Below are positions 25,285 to 34,227 of a stretch of DNA of 64,000 bases, piece after piece (positions within the stretch are counted from its first letter, which is position 1; the number at the start of each line of letters is the position of its first letter). The position numbers and the translations under genes are program-made. A model generated the notes under the pieces. That model was not told the origin of the DNA, did not search any database, and was given only the letters and a program-made list of their open reading frames with translations. Origin of the DNA: Clostridia bacterium (GTDB taxonomy: Bacteria; Bacillota; Clostridia; Oscillospirales; CAG-272); contig JAFTOI010000028.1 of the NCBI GenBank assembly GCA_017463865.1, forward strand, positions 1-64,000. Direction: 5' to 3'.

Positions 25285-25941
25285 ATGGACAACAACCAGC
25301 AACCGAAATTCGATCCCGAAACCGGCCGCCCGCTGGGGCCGCAGCCCGCAGAACAGCCCGCGCCGAAGTTTGACCCCGAAACCGGCCGTCCGCTGAATCC
25401 TCAGCCCGAGCAGCCCGGCCAGGCCGAGCAGCCAAAGCCCCGTTTCGATCCCGAGACCGGCCGCCCGCTCGAGCAGCCGCACGTGCCGCCCCAGCCCGAG
25501 CCTCAGCCCCAGCGGCTTGATACTCAGCCCGGCCCCGGCTATGTGCCCCCGCAGCAGGGCCAGCCTTATACCCAGCCCCCCTACACCCAGCCCCAACCCG
25601 AGCCGGCTAAGGAAAAGACCGACGGTCTCTCCATCGGCGCGCTGGTCTGCGGCATCCTGTCGCTGATCTGCTGCTGCTGCGGCTGGCTGTCGATTGCCCT
25701 CGGCGTCGGCGCGGTCATCTTCGCCGTCATGTCCAAAAAGGGTTCCCCCAAGATGTCGGGCATGGCCCTCGGCGGCATGATCTGCGGCATCATCGGCGGC
25801 GGCATCGCGCTCATCAGCGTGATCGCAGGCCTCTTTATGAACTCGACCGGCCTCGTGGAGGACCTCATCAACGAGTTCTCCCCCAACCACGGCTACAACG
25901 ACATCGTCCCGGAATACGACATCTACGACTTCTTCGGTTAA
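25285..25941 (+). CDS. Membrane protein with three FDPETGRPL repeats (DUF4190-like)
   Basis: A 218-residue protein with AAGGAGG before ATG 25285. FDPETGRPL occurs three times (about 9-17, 29-37, 54-62) in a Pro/Gln-rich N-terminal region that extends to about 108. Two hydrophobic segments follow (about 115-140 with LICCCCGWLSIALGVGAVIFAV, and about 155-185 with GGMICGIIGGGIALISVIAGLF), the hairpin of DUF4190-type proteins. A short acidic C-terminal tail ends it. The N-terminal repeats are probably cytoplasmic protein-binding segments. It is monocistronic. Confidence 0.75.
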   Translation: MDNNQQPKFDPETGRPLGPQPAEQPAPKFDPETGRPLNPQPEQPGQAEQPKPRFDPETGRPLEQPHVPPQPEPQPQRLDTQPGPGYVPPQQGQPYTQPPYTQPQPEPAKEKTDGLSIGALVCGILSLICCCCGWLSIALGVGAVIFAVMSKKGSPKMSGMALGGMICGIIGGGIALISVIAGLFMNSTGLVEDLINEFSPNHGYNDIVPEYDIYDFFG

Positions 25942-25954
25942 TCCCCCATACACA

Positions 25955-25987
25955 GAAGGGTACGGCATTCGCCGTACCCTTCTTTTT
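25955..25987 (+). terminator. Terminator of the repeat membrane protein gene
   Basis: A perfect 12-base stem (GAAGGGTACGGC) with loop ATTC is followed by TTTTT. It also lies just beyond the convergent galT stop. Confidence 0.9.
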
Positions 25988-25989
25988 CC

Positions 25990-27486
25990 TTAGTTGATCG
26001 AATCGATGAAGCGCGCGAAGGCGGCGCGGCCTGCCTCGTCGCAGCTATAAACGCCCGACTGCTCGAGCACCTTGACAAAGGTCTTACCGATCTCCTTCTG
26101 CAGGATGCCGTCGACATTCTCCGCGGTGAAGGTGTAGCTGTCCTTGAAGGCATTGTACCAATCGGCGTGGTGCTTGATCGCCTCGTCAGCGGCCGGGTCG
26201 CGGCCGGCAAGGATACACTCGGCCAGCTTCTCCATCTCGCCCTTGAGGCGGGCGGGCAGAACAGCAAGGCCCATGACCTCGATCAGACCGATGTTCTCCT
26301 TCTTGATGTTGTGCAGCTCCTCATGCGGATGGTAAAGCCCGAAGGGATACTCGTCGGTGGTGAGGTTGTTGCGCAGGACGAGATCCATCTCGAAGCGACC
26401 GTCGCGCATACGCGCGATAGGCGTGATGGTGTTGTGCGGCTCACCGTCGGTCTCGGCGAAGATCATTGCGTCGGGATCGCTGTAGGCGCGCCACGCAGTG
26501 AGGATCTTGTCGGACAGCTCAACGATGCGGTCGCGGTCAGTGCCGGCGAGACGGATGACCGACATCGGCCAGCGGACGATACCCGCCTCAATGTCCTCAA
26601 AACCGGTAAAGGTGACCGGCTTCTCGATGCCCGCGCGGGCCATGGCGAAGGTGTAGTGACCGCCCTGCATGTGGTCATGGCTGAGGATCGAGCCGCCGAC
26701 GATGGGCAGATCGGCGTTCGAGCCGATGAAGTAATGCGGGAAGACCGAGACGAAGTCGAGCAGCTTGACAAAGCTGTCGCGGCAGATCTTCATGGGCGTG
26801 TGCTCACCCGAGAGGGCGATGCAGTGCTCGTTGTAGTAGACGTAGGGCGAATACTGCAAATACCACTGCTGATCGGCCAGCGTGATGGGGATAATGCGAT
26901 GATTGGCGCGGGGCGCGGCCTGAAGCGTGCCGGCGTAACCCTCATTCTCGGGGCAGAGCGCACAGAGGGGATAGCCCGACGCCTTGACCAGCTTTGCCGC
27001 AGCGATAGCGCGGGGATCCTTCTCGGGCTTGGAGAGGTTGATGGTGATATCGATCTCGCCGTAGGGGGAATCCACCGTCCACTTGCGGTCGCGCGCGATG
27101 CGGTCGGTGCGGATGTAGTTGGTGGCGCGGCTGAGATCGTAATAGTAGTTGGTTGCGGCCTCGGGCGAGATTTCGTAGAGGCGGTTGAACTCGTCAATGA
27201 CGGTGCTCGGCCGGGGCGTGAGCAGGCCCATGATCTCGGTGTCGAACAGATCGCGGTGGACAACGCTGTCCATCTCGATGATGCCCTCATCGACGGCATA
27301 GTCGCAGATGTCGCCGAGAATCTCGCAGAGGGGCGGAATGGTGCCGTCGGCATCGGCGGGCGGGTTGTAGGCGTCGAGCCGCAGCGCATGGATGAGGCGG
27401 TTGATGCTGTATGTATAGTCGGCCTGCTCGATCAGCCCCTCTCGCAGGGCGTAGTCGGCAAGCTGTTTGATGCGAAGGTCGATCAT
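25990..27486 (-). CDS. galT: UDP-glucose--hexose-1-phosphate uridylyltransferase, type 2
   Basis: A 498-residue enzyme of the Leloir pathway that swaps UMP between UDP-glucose and galactose-1-phosphate. The length is that of the GalT2 family of Firmicutes, not the 350-residue type 1. The catalytic HxHxQ motif is in GGSILSHDHMQGGHY. The start is ATG 27486, with AAGAGGAC upstream; 22 more codons in frame further upstream run into the promoter and are rejected. No galK or galE is adjacent. It has its own strong promoter. Confidence 0.92.
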   Translation of the reverse strand: MIDLRIKQLADYALREGLIEQADYTYSINRLIHALRLDAYNPPADADGTIPPLCEILGDICDYAVDEGIIEMDSVVHRDLFDTEIMGLLTPRPSTVIDEFNRLYEISPEAATNYYYDLSRATNYIRTDRIARDRKWTVDSPYGEIDITINLSKPEKDPRAIAAAKLVKASGYPLCALCPENEGYAGTLQAAPRANHRIIPITLADQQWYLQYSPYVYYNEHCIALSGEHTPMKICRDSFVKLLDFVSVFPHYFIGSNADLPIVGGSILSHDHMQGGHYTFAMARAGIEKPVTFTGFEDIEAGIVRWPMSVIRLAGTDRDRIVELSDKILTAWRAYSDPDAMIFAETDGEPHNTITPIARMRDGRFEMDLVLRNNLTTDEYPFGLYHPHEELHNIKKENIGLIEVMGLAVLPARLKGEMEKLAECILAGRDPAADEAIKHHADWYNAFKDSYTFTAENVDGILQKEIGKTFVKVLEQSGVYSCDEAGRAAFARFIDSIN

Positions 27487-27523
27487 CGTTTTGTCCTCTT
27501 TTCGTTGAAGCAATAGTAAAGAT

Positions 27524-27552
27524 AGTATAGCACAAAATCGCGCGCTTGTCAA
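27524..27552 (-). promoter_or_regulatory. Strong sigma-A promoter of galT
   Basis: On the minus strand TTGACA and TATACT are separated by 17 bases, 38 bases before the ATG. Confidence 0.85.
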
Positions 27553-27634
27553 AGGGTATATGTCGGTTTGACACGATTTTACCCCTGAAACTGCGGTGAA
27601 TCATGTCCGCACGGAAAATTTTTCGGTTATGCGG

Positions 27635-27663
27635 TTGAAATACATGAGATTTTATGTTATACT
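27635..27663 (+). promoter_or_regulatory. Sigma-A promoter of the esterase-acyltransferase run
   Basis: TTGAAA and TATACT with a 17-base spacer, 35 bases before ATG 27698. It is the only good promoter seen before the terminator at 35485. Confidence 0.8.
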
Positions 27664-27697
27664 ATAAGTTGAATCCTTATGGAATGGAGCGAAGCGA

Positions 27698-28672
27698 ATG
27701 GCCATCAATCGCCTGACCACCGCCGCCCTGCGCGCGCTGTCCTACCCCGACCCCGATATCAGGAAAAACTACCGGCTCGACCGCGCCGCGAAAAAACTGC
27801 TCCACCCCAGCGTCAAATTTCTCTGGGATCACTGGGACCGCACCGTCACCCTCGACGGCCGCAACATCCCGGTGCGGGTCTTCCGGCCAGAAAACCAGCG
27901 CTCGCCCGAGGTCTTCCTCTTCTTCCACGGCGGCGGCTGGGTGTCGGGCGACATCGACAGCTACACCCAGCTCTGCGGCCACCTCGCCGCCCAGACCGGC
28001 CGGCGCGTGCTGTCGGTCGACTACCGCCTCGCCCCCGAGCACCGCTTTCCCTGCGGCCTCGAGGACTGCTACGCCGTCGCACAGCTGCTCTTCGCCGACT
28101 GCGAAACGCTCGGCATCGCGCAGGAGGACATCATCCTCATCGGGGACAGCGCCGGCGGCAACCTCGCGGCGGCCGTGTCGCTGATGGCGGCCGACCGCGG
28201 CGTGTTCATGCCCCGCCGTCAGGTACTGCTCTACCCCGCCGTGCAGAGCGATTTCAGCGAGACCTCCCCCTTCGCCTCGGTGCGCGAGAACGGACAGGGC
28301 TATCTGCTCACCGCCAAGATGATCGCCGACTACCTCGCCCTCTACATGCGGGACGAGCGCGACCGGCAGAACCCCTACTTCTCCCCCCTGTTGGCTAAGG
28401 ACCTAACCAACCAGCCCGAGACACTGGTCATCACCGCCGAATACGACCCGCTGCGCGACGAGGGCGAGGCCTACGCCGCCCGCCTGCGCGAGGCCGGCGT
28501 CGCTGTAACCCTGCACCGCATCCCCGACGCACTCCACGGCTTCTTCTCCCTGCCCCCCGTCTTCGACGTGGTGCGGCAGGCCTACGCCCATCTGGGCGCA
28601 TTTCTGGGCGATCCGCCCCCCGCTGAAAAGGACACCGGACGACATGAATCAGATCAGAACCAAATGGAATAA
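27698..28672 (+). CDS. Alpha/beta hydrolase of the hormone-sensitive-lipase family
   Basis: A 324-residue esterase. HGGGW (77-81) is the oxyanion-hole motif of the HSL family, GDSAGG carries nucleophile Ser151, and Asp250 (EYDPLRDEG) and His280 (DALHGF) complete the triad. No signal peptide is present. It overlaps the next gene by 29 bases. The neighbour is a condensation-like acyltransferase, so the esterase may remove or proofread the same acyl product. The substrate is unknown. Confidence 0.88.
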   Translation: MAINRLTTAALRALSYPDPDIRKNYRLDRAAKKLLHPSVKFLWDHWDRTVTLDGRNIPVRVFRPENQRSPEVFLFFHGGGWVSGDIDSYTQLCGHLAAQTGRRVLSVDYRLAPEHRFPCGLEDCYAVAQLLFADCETLGIAQEDIILIGDSAGGNLAAAVSLMAADRGVFMPRRQVLLYPAVQSDFSETSPFASVRENGQGYLLTAKMIADYLALYMRDERDRQNPYFSPLLAKDLTNQPETLVITAEYDPLRDEGEAYAARLREAGVAVTLHRIPDALHGFFSLPPVFDVVRQAYAHLGAFLGDPPPAEKDTGRHESDQNQME

Positions 28673-29900
28673 GCTGGACAACGCCGCGAAGCTCTTCCCG
28701 ACGGCCAGCACGCGGGCTGAGACGCATGTCTTCCGCTTCTCCTGTGAGCTCACCGAGCCCATCGAGCCCGAGCGTCTGCAGGCGGCGCTTGACGAGACCG
28801 CCCGCTGCTTCCCCACCTTCGGCTATGTGCTGCGCCGGGGCGTTTTCTGGTATTATCTGGAGGAATCCCGCCTGCACCCCGAGGTGATGCCCGAACAGCG
28901 CCCCCTCTGCGCCCGCCTCTACCGTCCCCGCGCCAAGACCCTGCTCTACGCCGTCAGCTACTACGGCTGCACCATCAACCTCGAGGTCTACCATGTGCTG
29001 ACCGACGGCACCGGCGCCATGCATTTTCTGCGGACGCTGGTGATGAAATATCTCGCCCGCGCATACGATATCCCCGAGGAAAACCTCGGCTACGAGACCG
29101 CCCACACCAGCATGGCCGACGACAGCTTCCGGCGCTACTCGCACCGCGCCCCCATCAAGCGCACCGAGCGACCCAACGCCTACCAGCTGCGCGGCGCGAA
29201 GCTGTCCGAGTCGCGGACAGGCCTGATCCGGGGCACAATGAGCAGCCGCGCCCTGCTGGACGCGGCGCATGAGAAGAAGGTGACCCTCACGGCCTACCTC
29301 TCCGCCTGCATCATCGCCGCCATCGGCGAGGACATGCCCCTGCGCGCCCGCAAGAAGCCGGTGGTGCTCGACATCCCGGTCAACCTGCGCAACTACTTCG
29401 CGTCCGACTCAGTGCGCAATTTCTTTACCCCCATCTACGTCAGCTACGACTTTTCCCGCCGTGACGGCACACTTGACGATATCCTCGCCGTCGTGACCGA
29501 GACCTTTGCCCGTGAGCTTGACCGGGACAAGCTGGCCGAACACTTCTGCGCCTTCCTCGCCCTCGAGGAGAATCCCATCGCCCGCATCACCCCCCTCCAC
29601 CTCAAGGACATCGTCATGCGCACCGTCTACCACAATACCATCAAGGGCTACTCCGCCACCCTCTCCAACATCGGCATCGTGCGCATGCCCGCCGCCTTCG
29701 CGCCCTATATCCGCAGCTTCCATGTCTGCAACGCCACCAACAAGCTGCAGGCCTGTGTCTGCTCCTTCGGCGACCGGCTGAGCATCTCGGTCACCTCCTG
29801 CTTCACCGATACCGCCGTGCAGCGCCGCCTCTTCCGCCGCCTGCGCGAGCTGGACAGCGACCTTGTCATCGAGACCAACCTGCTCGATGACGACGCATAA
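28644..29900 (+). CDS. Condensation-domain/alcohol-acetyltransferase-like acyltransferase
   Basis: A 418-residue protein of the CoA-dependent acyltransferase (CAT-like) superfamily. The active-site motif HxxxDG is present as YHVLTDGTG, with His117 and Asp121. A second conserved stretch, DIPVNLRNYF, matches the latch region of condensation-like enzymes, and YSATLSNIG and FSLxxDxxF-type endings follow. It probably esterifies an alcohol or sugar with an acyl-CoA in the cytoplasm. It is translated from inside the esterase gene end and precedes a DUF6320 gene by 13 bases, a triplet I recognise from other gut Clostridia. Confidence 0.8.
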   Translation: MNQIRTKWNKLDNAAKLFPTASTRAETHVFRFSCELTEPIEPERLQAALDETARCFPTFGYVLRRGVFWYYLEESRLHPEVMPEQRPLCARLYRPRAKTLLYAVSYYGCTINLEVYHVLTDGTGAMHFLRTLVMKYLARAYDIPEENLGYETAHTSMADDSFRRYSHRAPIKRTERPNAYQLRGAKLSESRTGLIRGTMSSRALLDAAHEKKVTLTAYLSACIIAAIGEDMPLRARKKPVVLDIPVNLRNYFASDSVRNFFTPIYVSYDFSRRDGTLDDILAVVTETFARELDRDKLAEHFCAFLALEENPIARITPLHLKDIVMRTVYHNTIKGYSATLSNIGIVRMPAAFAPYIRSFHVCNATNKLQACVCSFGDRLSISVTSCFTDTAVQRRLFRRLRELDSDLVIETNLLDDDA

Positions 29901-29913
29901 AGGGAGATAAGCC

Positions 29914-30570
29914 ATGAAATACTGTGAAAACTGCCGCGTCTCGGTGCGTACCGGCCGCGAAACCTGCCCGCTCTGCCAGGCCCCCCTCAAGGGCGAGAGC
30001 GAGCACCTCTTCCCCGAGATTAAGTCAGTCTACAACCAATTCATCCTATTCTTCAAGATTCTGCTGACCGCCACCATCTCGGGGGCCATCGCCTCGGTGG
30101 CCATCAACCTCATGCTGCCCGAGAGCGGCCTGTGGTGCCACTACGTCGTACTGGGCGTGATCTGCTTTTGGATCCTGCTCATCACCGCTATCCGCCGCCG
30201 CACCAGCATTCCGCGAGGCATCGTCAACCAAGTCTTCTGGATATGCGTCTTCTCGGGTATCTGGGACGCCCTCACCGCCTGGCACAGCTGGTCGATCGAC
30301 TTCGTCATCCCCTGTACCTGCATGATCGCCATCCTCGCCCTGGGGGTCCTGGGCAAGGTCTTGCACCTGCCCCCCAGCGATTACCTCGGCTGCATCCTCG
30401 CCGATGCCGTTTTCGGCATCGTACCGCTGATCTTCTACCTCACCGGTGTCTCGCAGTTCGTCTACCTCAGCCTCTCCTGCGTCGCCGTCAGCATCATCGC
30501 GCTTGTCACCATCTTCACCTTCCACGGCAAGCAGATCCGCTCCGATCTGGCGCGGAGATTTCATGTGTAA
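29914..30570 (+). CDS. DUF6320 membrane protein with N-terminal zinc ribbon
   Basis: A 218-residue protein starting with a zinc-ribbon knuckle pair, CENC (4-7) and CPLC (18-21), followed by six hydrophobic segments from about residue 43 to 208. This is the DUF6320 pattern. AGGGAG precedes ATG 29914. It follows a condensation-like acyltransferase gene and is followed by a secreted GH26-like gene. A role in handling the acylated product at the membrane is possible, but this is from context only. Confidence 0.75.
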   Translation: MKYCENCRVSVRTGRETCPLCQAPLKGESEHLFPEIKSVYNQFILFFKILLTATISGAIASVAINLMLPESGLWCHYVVLGVICFWILLITAIRRRTSIPRGIVNQVFWICVFSGIWDALTAWHSWSIDFVIPCTCMIAILALGVLGKVLHLPPSDYLGCILADAVFGIVPLIFYLTGVSQFVYLSLSCVAVSIIALVTIFTFHGKQIRSDLARRFHV

Positions 30571-30593
30571 TAATCATCTCTGGAGGTATCATT

Positions 30594-32834
30594 ATGTCTG
30601 CTTTGCGCAAGCTCACCTCAAGTTGTCTGCTCATCTGCATCGTTCTCTCGCTGATTGTACCGGCCAATGCGGCCATTCCGTCGGGTTACTGGCCGATCCA
30701 GGCCGCGTATAATGCTGCGGTCGCCGCCGGAGACGACGACGCCCTGCTCGCTGCTGTCGAACGGCTGAAGGTACTCTATCAACCCCCCGCTGATGCAGTT
30801 CAGCACAGCCAGCTGGCCTTCCCACTACAAGAGGCAGCAAAAATCTACGAAAAGCGTGGCGAATTTGCCCGCGCCGCCGAATGCTACCAAAAATCCCTCG
30901 ACTCGCTCCGCTGGCTCAACGATAACGGGCAGGATTACTATGATCTGATCGTCATCACCGAAGCGCTGGCACGGCACAATTCCCGCCCGACGCAGGTTTA
31001 TGCCCTCTCGTCCGAGCCTGTTGTCAGCTACGGCGCCCTACACGAGCCGGCAAGCGGCACCTACTTCGGCGGTTGCGGAGAATTTGTCGAAGGCGCACAG
31101 TCGGCATATCTGCTGTACACCCGCTTCTATGATGAAAACATTGCCGACTTTGCTCATCTGATGCCCCAGGGCAGCGATTATCTGCTTGAGCTTGCCTGGA
31201 ACATGCCGCACGAATCCCTGGCCGACCTCACCGGCGTCATTGCCGACAGCAGCCGCGATTACATCGTGCGCAACCTCAAATACCTCTCCACCCTGAATGT
31301 CCCCGTTCTCCTTCGCTTCAGTGCCGAGGTCAACTGCTGGACAGAGCTTTCCGGCGAGAAGGGAGCTGATGCGCAGCGTCAGCAATATATGGACGCCTAC
31401 ATCGCCGCCTTCCGGCATGTGGCCAAGCTAGCCGACCAATACGCCCCGAATGTCGCCATGGTCTATGCGCCGCTCGATATCTCGAACTGGTATGTCTCTC
31501 CCCTCGATTTCTATCCCGGTGATGATGTTGTCGACTGGGTCAGTGTCACAAGCTACCAGAATCTCTCCGCAAGCACCGTGGGGACGATCAACAGCGGCAC
31601 AGATGCTTATTACGCCCTGGGGCTCTATGACGACCAGCTGACAAAAATTGCTCCCTTCGTTGAAGCCTTTGGTGACCGCAAGCCCATGCTTATCGGTGAA
31701 TGCGGCTATTGCTACCGCGACAGCAGCGGCCTGCAGAACGAAGCCTACGCCGCCGAAAAGCTGCACGAGTTCTATACCTATGTGAATATGCTCTATCCGC
31801 AGATCAAAGCGGTTCTATATTTTAATAACGATATGGACGGGAATCATTTCTCGCTGTCGGGCAGCCGCGTGCTCCGCGACGCCTATCAGAAAGCAACGGT
31901 GCAAAATGCCCCGATGCAGGCCAGCCTTCCCGGCGGAAAGCCGGCAAGCTACCGTCCCATCGACACCTTCTCCGAGGCTGCATCCTCACTGACGCTCTAC
32001 ACCTACGCTTCCTATCCTACCGATGCACCGGTCACAGTCAGCTACTCCCTTAATGCTACAACGCAGAGCGCCGAGCAAGCCGCACCGTATACCTGTATCA
32101 TCCCGCGCAGCGCGCTGAAGGCGGATAATCGTCTGACTGTCACCATTACCTGCGCCGCGACAACAACCGAACTGCGCTACCGCGCCGTTGTCGAAGGCGA
32201 TCGAATCACGGTCACCTCCGCACCAACCGAGCTGGAAACTACCGCAGCACCTGTTACGACTGCTGCACCGGTTACAACCGCTGCGCCCGTCACCACTGCT
32301 GCGCCCGTTACAACCACTGCGCCCGTCACCACTGCTGCACCCGTTACAACCACTGCGCCCGTCACCACTGCTGCACCCGTTACAACCACTGCGCCCGTCA
32401 CCACTGCTGCACCCGTTACAACCACTGCGCCCGTCACCACTGCTGCACCGGTTACAACCGCTGCGCCCGTCACCACTGCTGCGCCTGTCACAACCGCTGC
32501 GCCTGTCACAATCGCTGCACCCGAAACAACTGCTATGCCTGAAACACCTACCGCGCCCGTCACAACTGCCGCGCCTATCACGACTGATGCACCCGTCACA
32601 ACCGCTGCGCCTATCACGACTGATGCACCCGTCACAACCGCCGCGCCTGAAACAACAGCCGCGCCTATTACGACCGCAGCCCCCGAAACAACCGCCCCCT
32701 CTATTCCCTCAACAACCACTGCCGAACCCGAACAGAATGATCCCGTCCCGGTTGGCCCACTGCTCTGTGTCAGCGCTGCAGCCGTTGCTGCAATTGCCGT
32801 ACTGGCTGCCGCCCTGTGCAAACGGAAGAAATAA
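30594..32834 (+). CDS. Secreted GH26-like glycosidase with TPR-like N-terminus and TTAP stalk
   Basis: The start is ATG 30594 behind GGAGG; an open frame upstream overlaps the DUF6320 gene and is rejected. The 746-residue protein has a signal peptide (cut near NA-AIP, about 27), a helical TPR-like segment (about 75-110, EAAKIYEKRGEFARAAECYQ), and a TIM-barrel-like domain (about 135-445). Candidate catalytic acids are Glu245 (LLRFSAEVN) and Glu369 (MLIGECGYC), placed as in GH26 mannanases. A beta domain (about 455-540) and a stalk of TTAP repeats (about 547-702) follow, then a membrane helix and CKRKK tail. It is probably cell-surface-bound. The substrate is uncertain. Confidence 0.7.
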   Translation: MSALRKLTSSCLLICIVLSLIVPANAAIPSGYWPIQAAYNAAVAAGDDDALLAAVERLKVLYQPPADAVQHSQLAFPLQEAAKIYEKRGEFARAAECYQKSLDSLRWLNDNGQDYYDLIVITEALARHNSRPTQVYALSSEPVVSYGALHEPASGTYFGGCGEFVEGAQSAYLLYTRFYDENIADFAHLMPQGSDYLLELAWNMPHESLADLTGVIADSSRDYIVRNLKYLSTLNVPVLLRFSAEVNCWTELSGEKGADAQRQQYMDAYIAAFRHVAKLADQYAPNVAMVYAPLDISNWYVSPLDFYPGDDVVDWVSVTSYQNLSASTVGTINSGTDAYYALGLYDDQLTKIAPFVEAFGDRKPMLIGECGYCYRDSSGLQNEAYAAEKLHEFYTYVNMLYPQIKAVLYFNNDMDGNHFSLSGSRVLRDAYQKATVQNAPMQASLPGGKPASYRPIDTFSEAASSLTLYTYASYPTDAPVTVSYSLNATTQSAEQAAPYTCIIPRSALKADNRLTVTITCAATTTELRYRAVVEGDRITVTSAPTELETTAAPVTTAAPVTTAAPVTTAAPVTTTAPVTTAAPVTTTAPVTTAAPVTTTAPVTTAAPVTTTAPVTTAAPVTTAAPVTTAAPVTTAAPVTIAAPETTAMPETPTAPVTTAAPITTDAPVTTAAPITTDAPVTTAAPETTAAPITTAAPETTAPSIPSTTTAEPEQNDPVPVGPLLCVSAAAVAAIAVLAAALCKRKK
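32319..32426 (+). repeat. Three identical 36-bp tandem repeats in the TTAP stalk
   Basis: Three direct copies of 36 bases without a mismatch (32319-32354, 32355-32390, 32391-32426), each encoding APVTTAAPVTTT. They sit in a longer degenerate array of 15/18-bp units from about 32247 to 32700. Identity at the DNA level indicates recent slippage or recombination. Confidence 0.9.
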
Positions 32835-32846
32835 TAGGAAAGAATC

Positions 32847-33287
32847 ATGACCCAAGTACAAATTTACACCGACGGCGCCTGTCGCGGCAACCCCGGGCCG
32901 GGCGGATGGGGGGCTGTCCTCGTCTGCGGCGCGCATGAGCGCGAGCTGTCGGGGGGCGAGCCCTCGACCACCAACAACCGCATGGAGCTAACCGCCGCCA
33001 TCCGCGCGCTCGAGGCGCTCAACCGTCCCTGTACCGTAACCCTCACCTCCGACTCGAAGTACCTCTGCGACGCCATCAACCTCGGCTGGGCGAAGGGCTG
33101 GCGGGCGCGGGGCTGGCGCAAGGCTGACAAGTCGCCGGCGCTCAACGCCGACCTGTGGGAGACCCTGCTCGAGCTGCTCGAGCGGCACGAGGTCACCCTG
33201 GTCTGGGTGAAGGGCCACGCCGGTCACCCCTACAACGAGCGCTGCGACGCCCTTGCCACCGCCTGCGCCGATCAATTCAAAGCTTAA
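32847..33287 (+). CDS. rnhA: Ribonuclease HI
   Basis: A 146-residue RNase HI with all four active-site acids: Asp9 ([11 protein letters not shown]), Glu47 (NRMELTA), Asp69 (TSDSKY) and Asp134 (NERCDALA), plus His124 (KGHAGH). It degrades RNA in RNA-DNA hybrids. The basic protrusion [15 protein letters not shown] is present, as in the E. coli enzyme. It starts 12 bases after the GH26-like gene, within the same run. Confidence 0.95.
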   Translation: MTQVQIYTDGACRGNPGPGGWGAVLVCGAHERELSGGEPSTTNNRMELTAAIRALEALNRPCTVTLTSDSKYLCDAINLGWAKGWRARGWRKADKSPALNADLWETLLELLERHEVTLVWVKGHAGHPYNERCDALATACADQFKA

Positions 33288-33306
33288 AGGAGCCTCGCTC
33301 ATTTTT

Positions 33307-34209
33307 ATGCCCGATTTTCAACCGCTGACCCCCGCACAGACATCCCTGATTCTGGAAACGCACGCCCCCGACTGCCGCTTCTGCGACAAGACACCGGGCA
33401 ATCTCGCCATGTGGGCGCACCAGCTTGACACCCATTTTGCCTGTGTGTGTGGCTGTCTGCTGCTTCGCTCCCGCTGGGATGGGCGGCTGGTCTATTCCGC
33501 GCCGGCAGGAACAGGGGATTTTTCCGCCGCGCTTGATGCTGCGGCTGCCGATGCCCGTGCGCTGGGCGAGTCCCTCGCCTTCGCCTCGCTGACGGCCGGC
33601 GAAACCGACCGCATCGCTGCCCATTTCGGGGGCAGCGAGCGGATCACCGACGACGGCTGGTACGACTATCTCTACGCCGCCGAGCCGTTGACCACGCTGG
33701 CCGGGCGCGCCTATCACGGCCCGCGCAACCATGTCAACCGCTTCTGCGCGACCTATCCCAACTACAGCTACTCCCCGCTCACACTCACCGACCTTGACGC
33801 GGTGTGCGAATTCTTCGCCCGCCAGCGGGTCGCGGCCGATGACGGCACGGCGTCCGCTGCGGCCGAGGCCGATGCGGCGGCAGATATGCTTGCTCTCTAT
33901 CCTGCCCTGCTCGACGCGGGGGCGCCCCTCTGCGGCGGCGTACTGCGGGTGGGCGGAGAGATCGCCGGCTTTTCGATCGGCGAAGTGGTGGATGACACGC
34001 TCTATGTCCACATTGAAAAAGGAAACACCGCCTTTACCGGCGTCTATCCCATGCTGGTGCGCGAATTTGCCCGCATGGCGGGCGGCGGTGTCGGCTTCAT
34101 CAACCGCGAAGAGGACGACGGGAACCCCGGTCTCCGCCGCTCCAAGCTCGCCTACCGCCCTGTGGCACAGCTGGAGAAATTCATGCTGCTCTGCCCGGAC
34201 GCACGATAA
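33307..34209 (+). CDS. DUF2156 (phosphatidylglycerol-lysyltransferase-like GNAT) protein
   Basis: The start is taken as ATG 33307. The AAAGGAG site is 14 bases upstream, longer than usual, but an in-frame start inside rnhA is less likely. The 300-residue protein has the double-GNAT layout of the DUF2156/LPG-synthase C-terminal family: KTPGNLAMWAHQ at the start, RNHVNRFCATYPNY in the middle, and a C-terminal GNAT part with YVHIEKGN and VGFINREEDDGNPGLRRSK. The family transfers amino acids from aminoacyl-tRNA to lipids or other acceptors in some members; the acceptor here is unknown. Confidence 0.82.
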   Translation: MPDFQPLTPAQTSLILETHAPDCRFCDKTPGNLAMWAHQLDTHFACVCGCLLLRSRWDGRLVYSAPAGTGDFSAALDAAAADARALGESLAFASLTAGETDRIAAHFGGSERITDDGWYDYLYAAEPLTTLAGRAYHGPRNHVNRFCATYPNYSYSPLTLTDLDAVCEFFARQRVAADDGTASAAAEADAAADMLALYPALLDAGAPLCGGVLRVGGEIAGFSIGEVVDDTLYVHIEKGNTAFTGVYPMLVREFARMAGGGVGFINREEDDGNPGLRRSKLAYRPVAQLEKFMLLCPDAR

Positions 34210-34227
34210 AAGAAAGGATCTGATCTG

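Noticed and set aside
27679..28398. Alternative frame starting at ATG 27679
   Set aside because: It gives an Arg/Pro/His-rich product, while the frame from 27698 has all esterase motifs.
30132..30593. A 154-codon upstream extension of the GH26-like gene
   Set aside because: It overlaps the DUF6320 gene in another frame. The signal peptide and GGAGG site place the true start at 30594.
32247..32700. Regular repeats that could suggest a CRISPR array
   Set aside because: The units are contiguous, coding (TTAP repeats) and in frame; there are no unique spacers.
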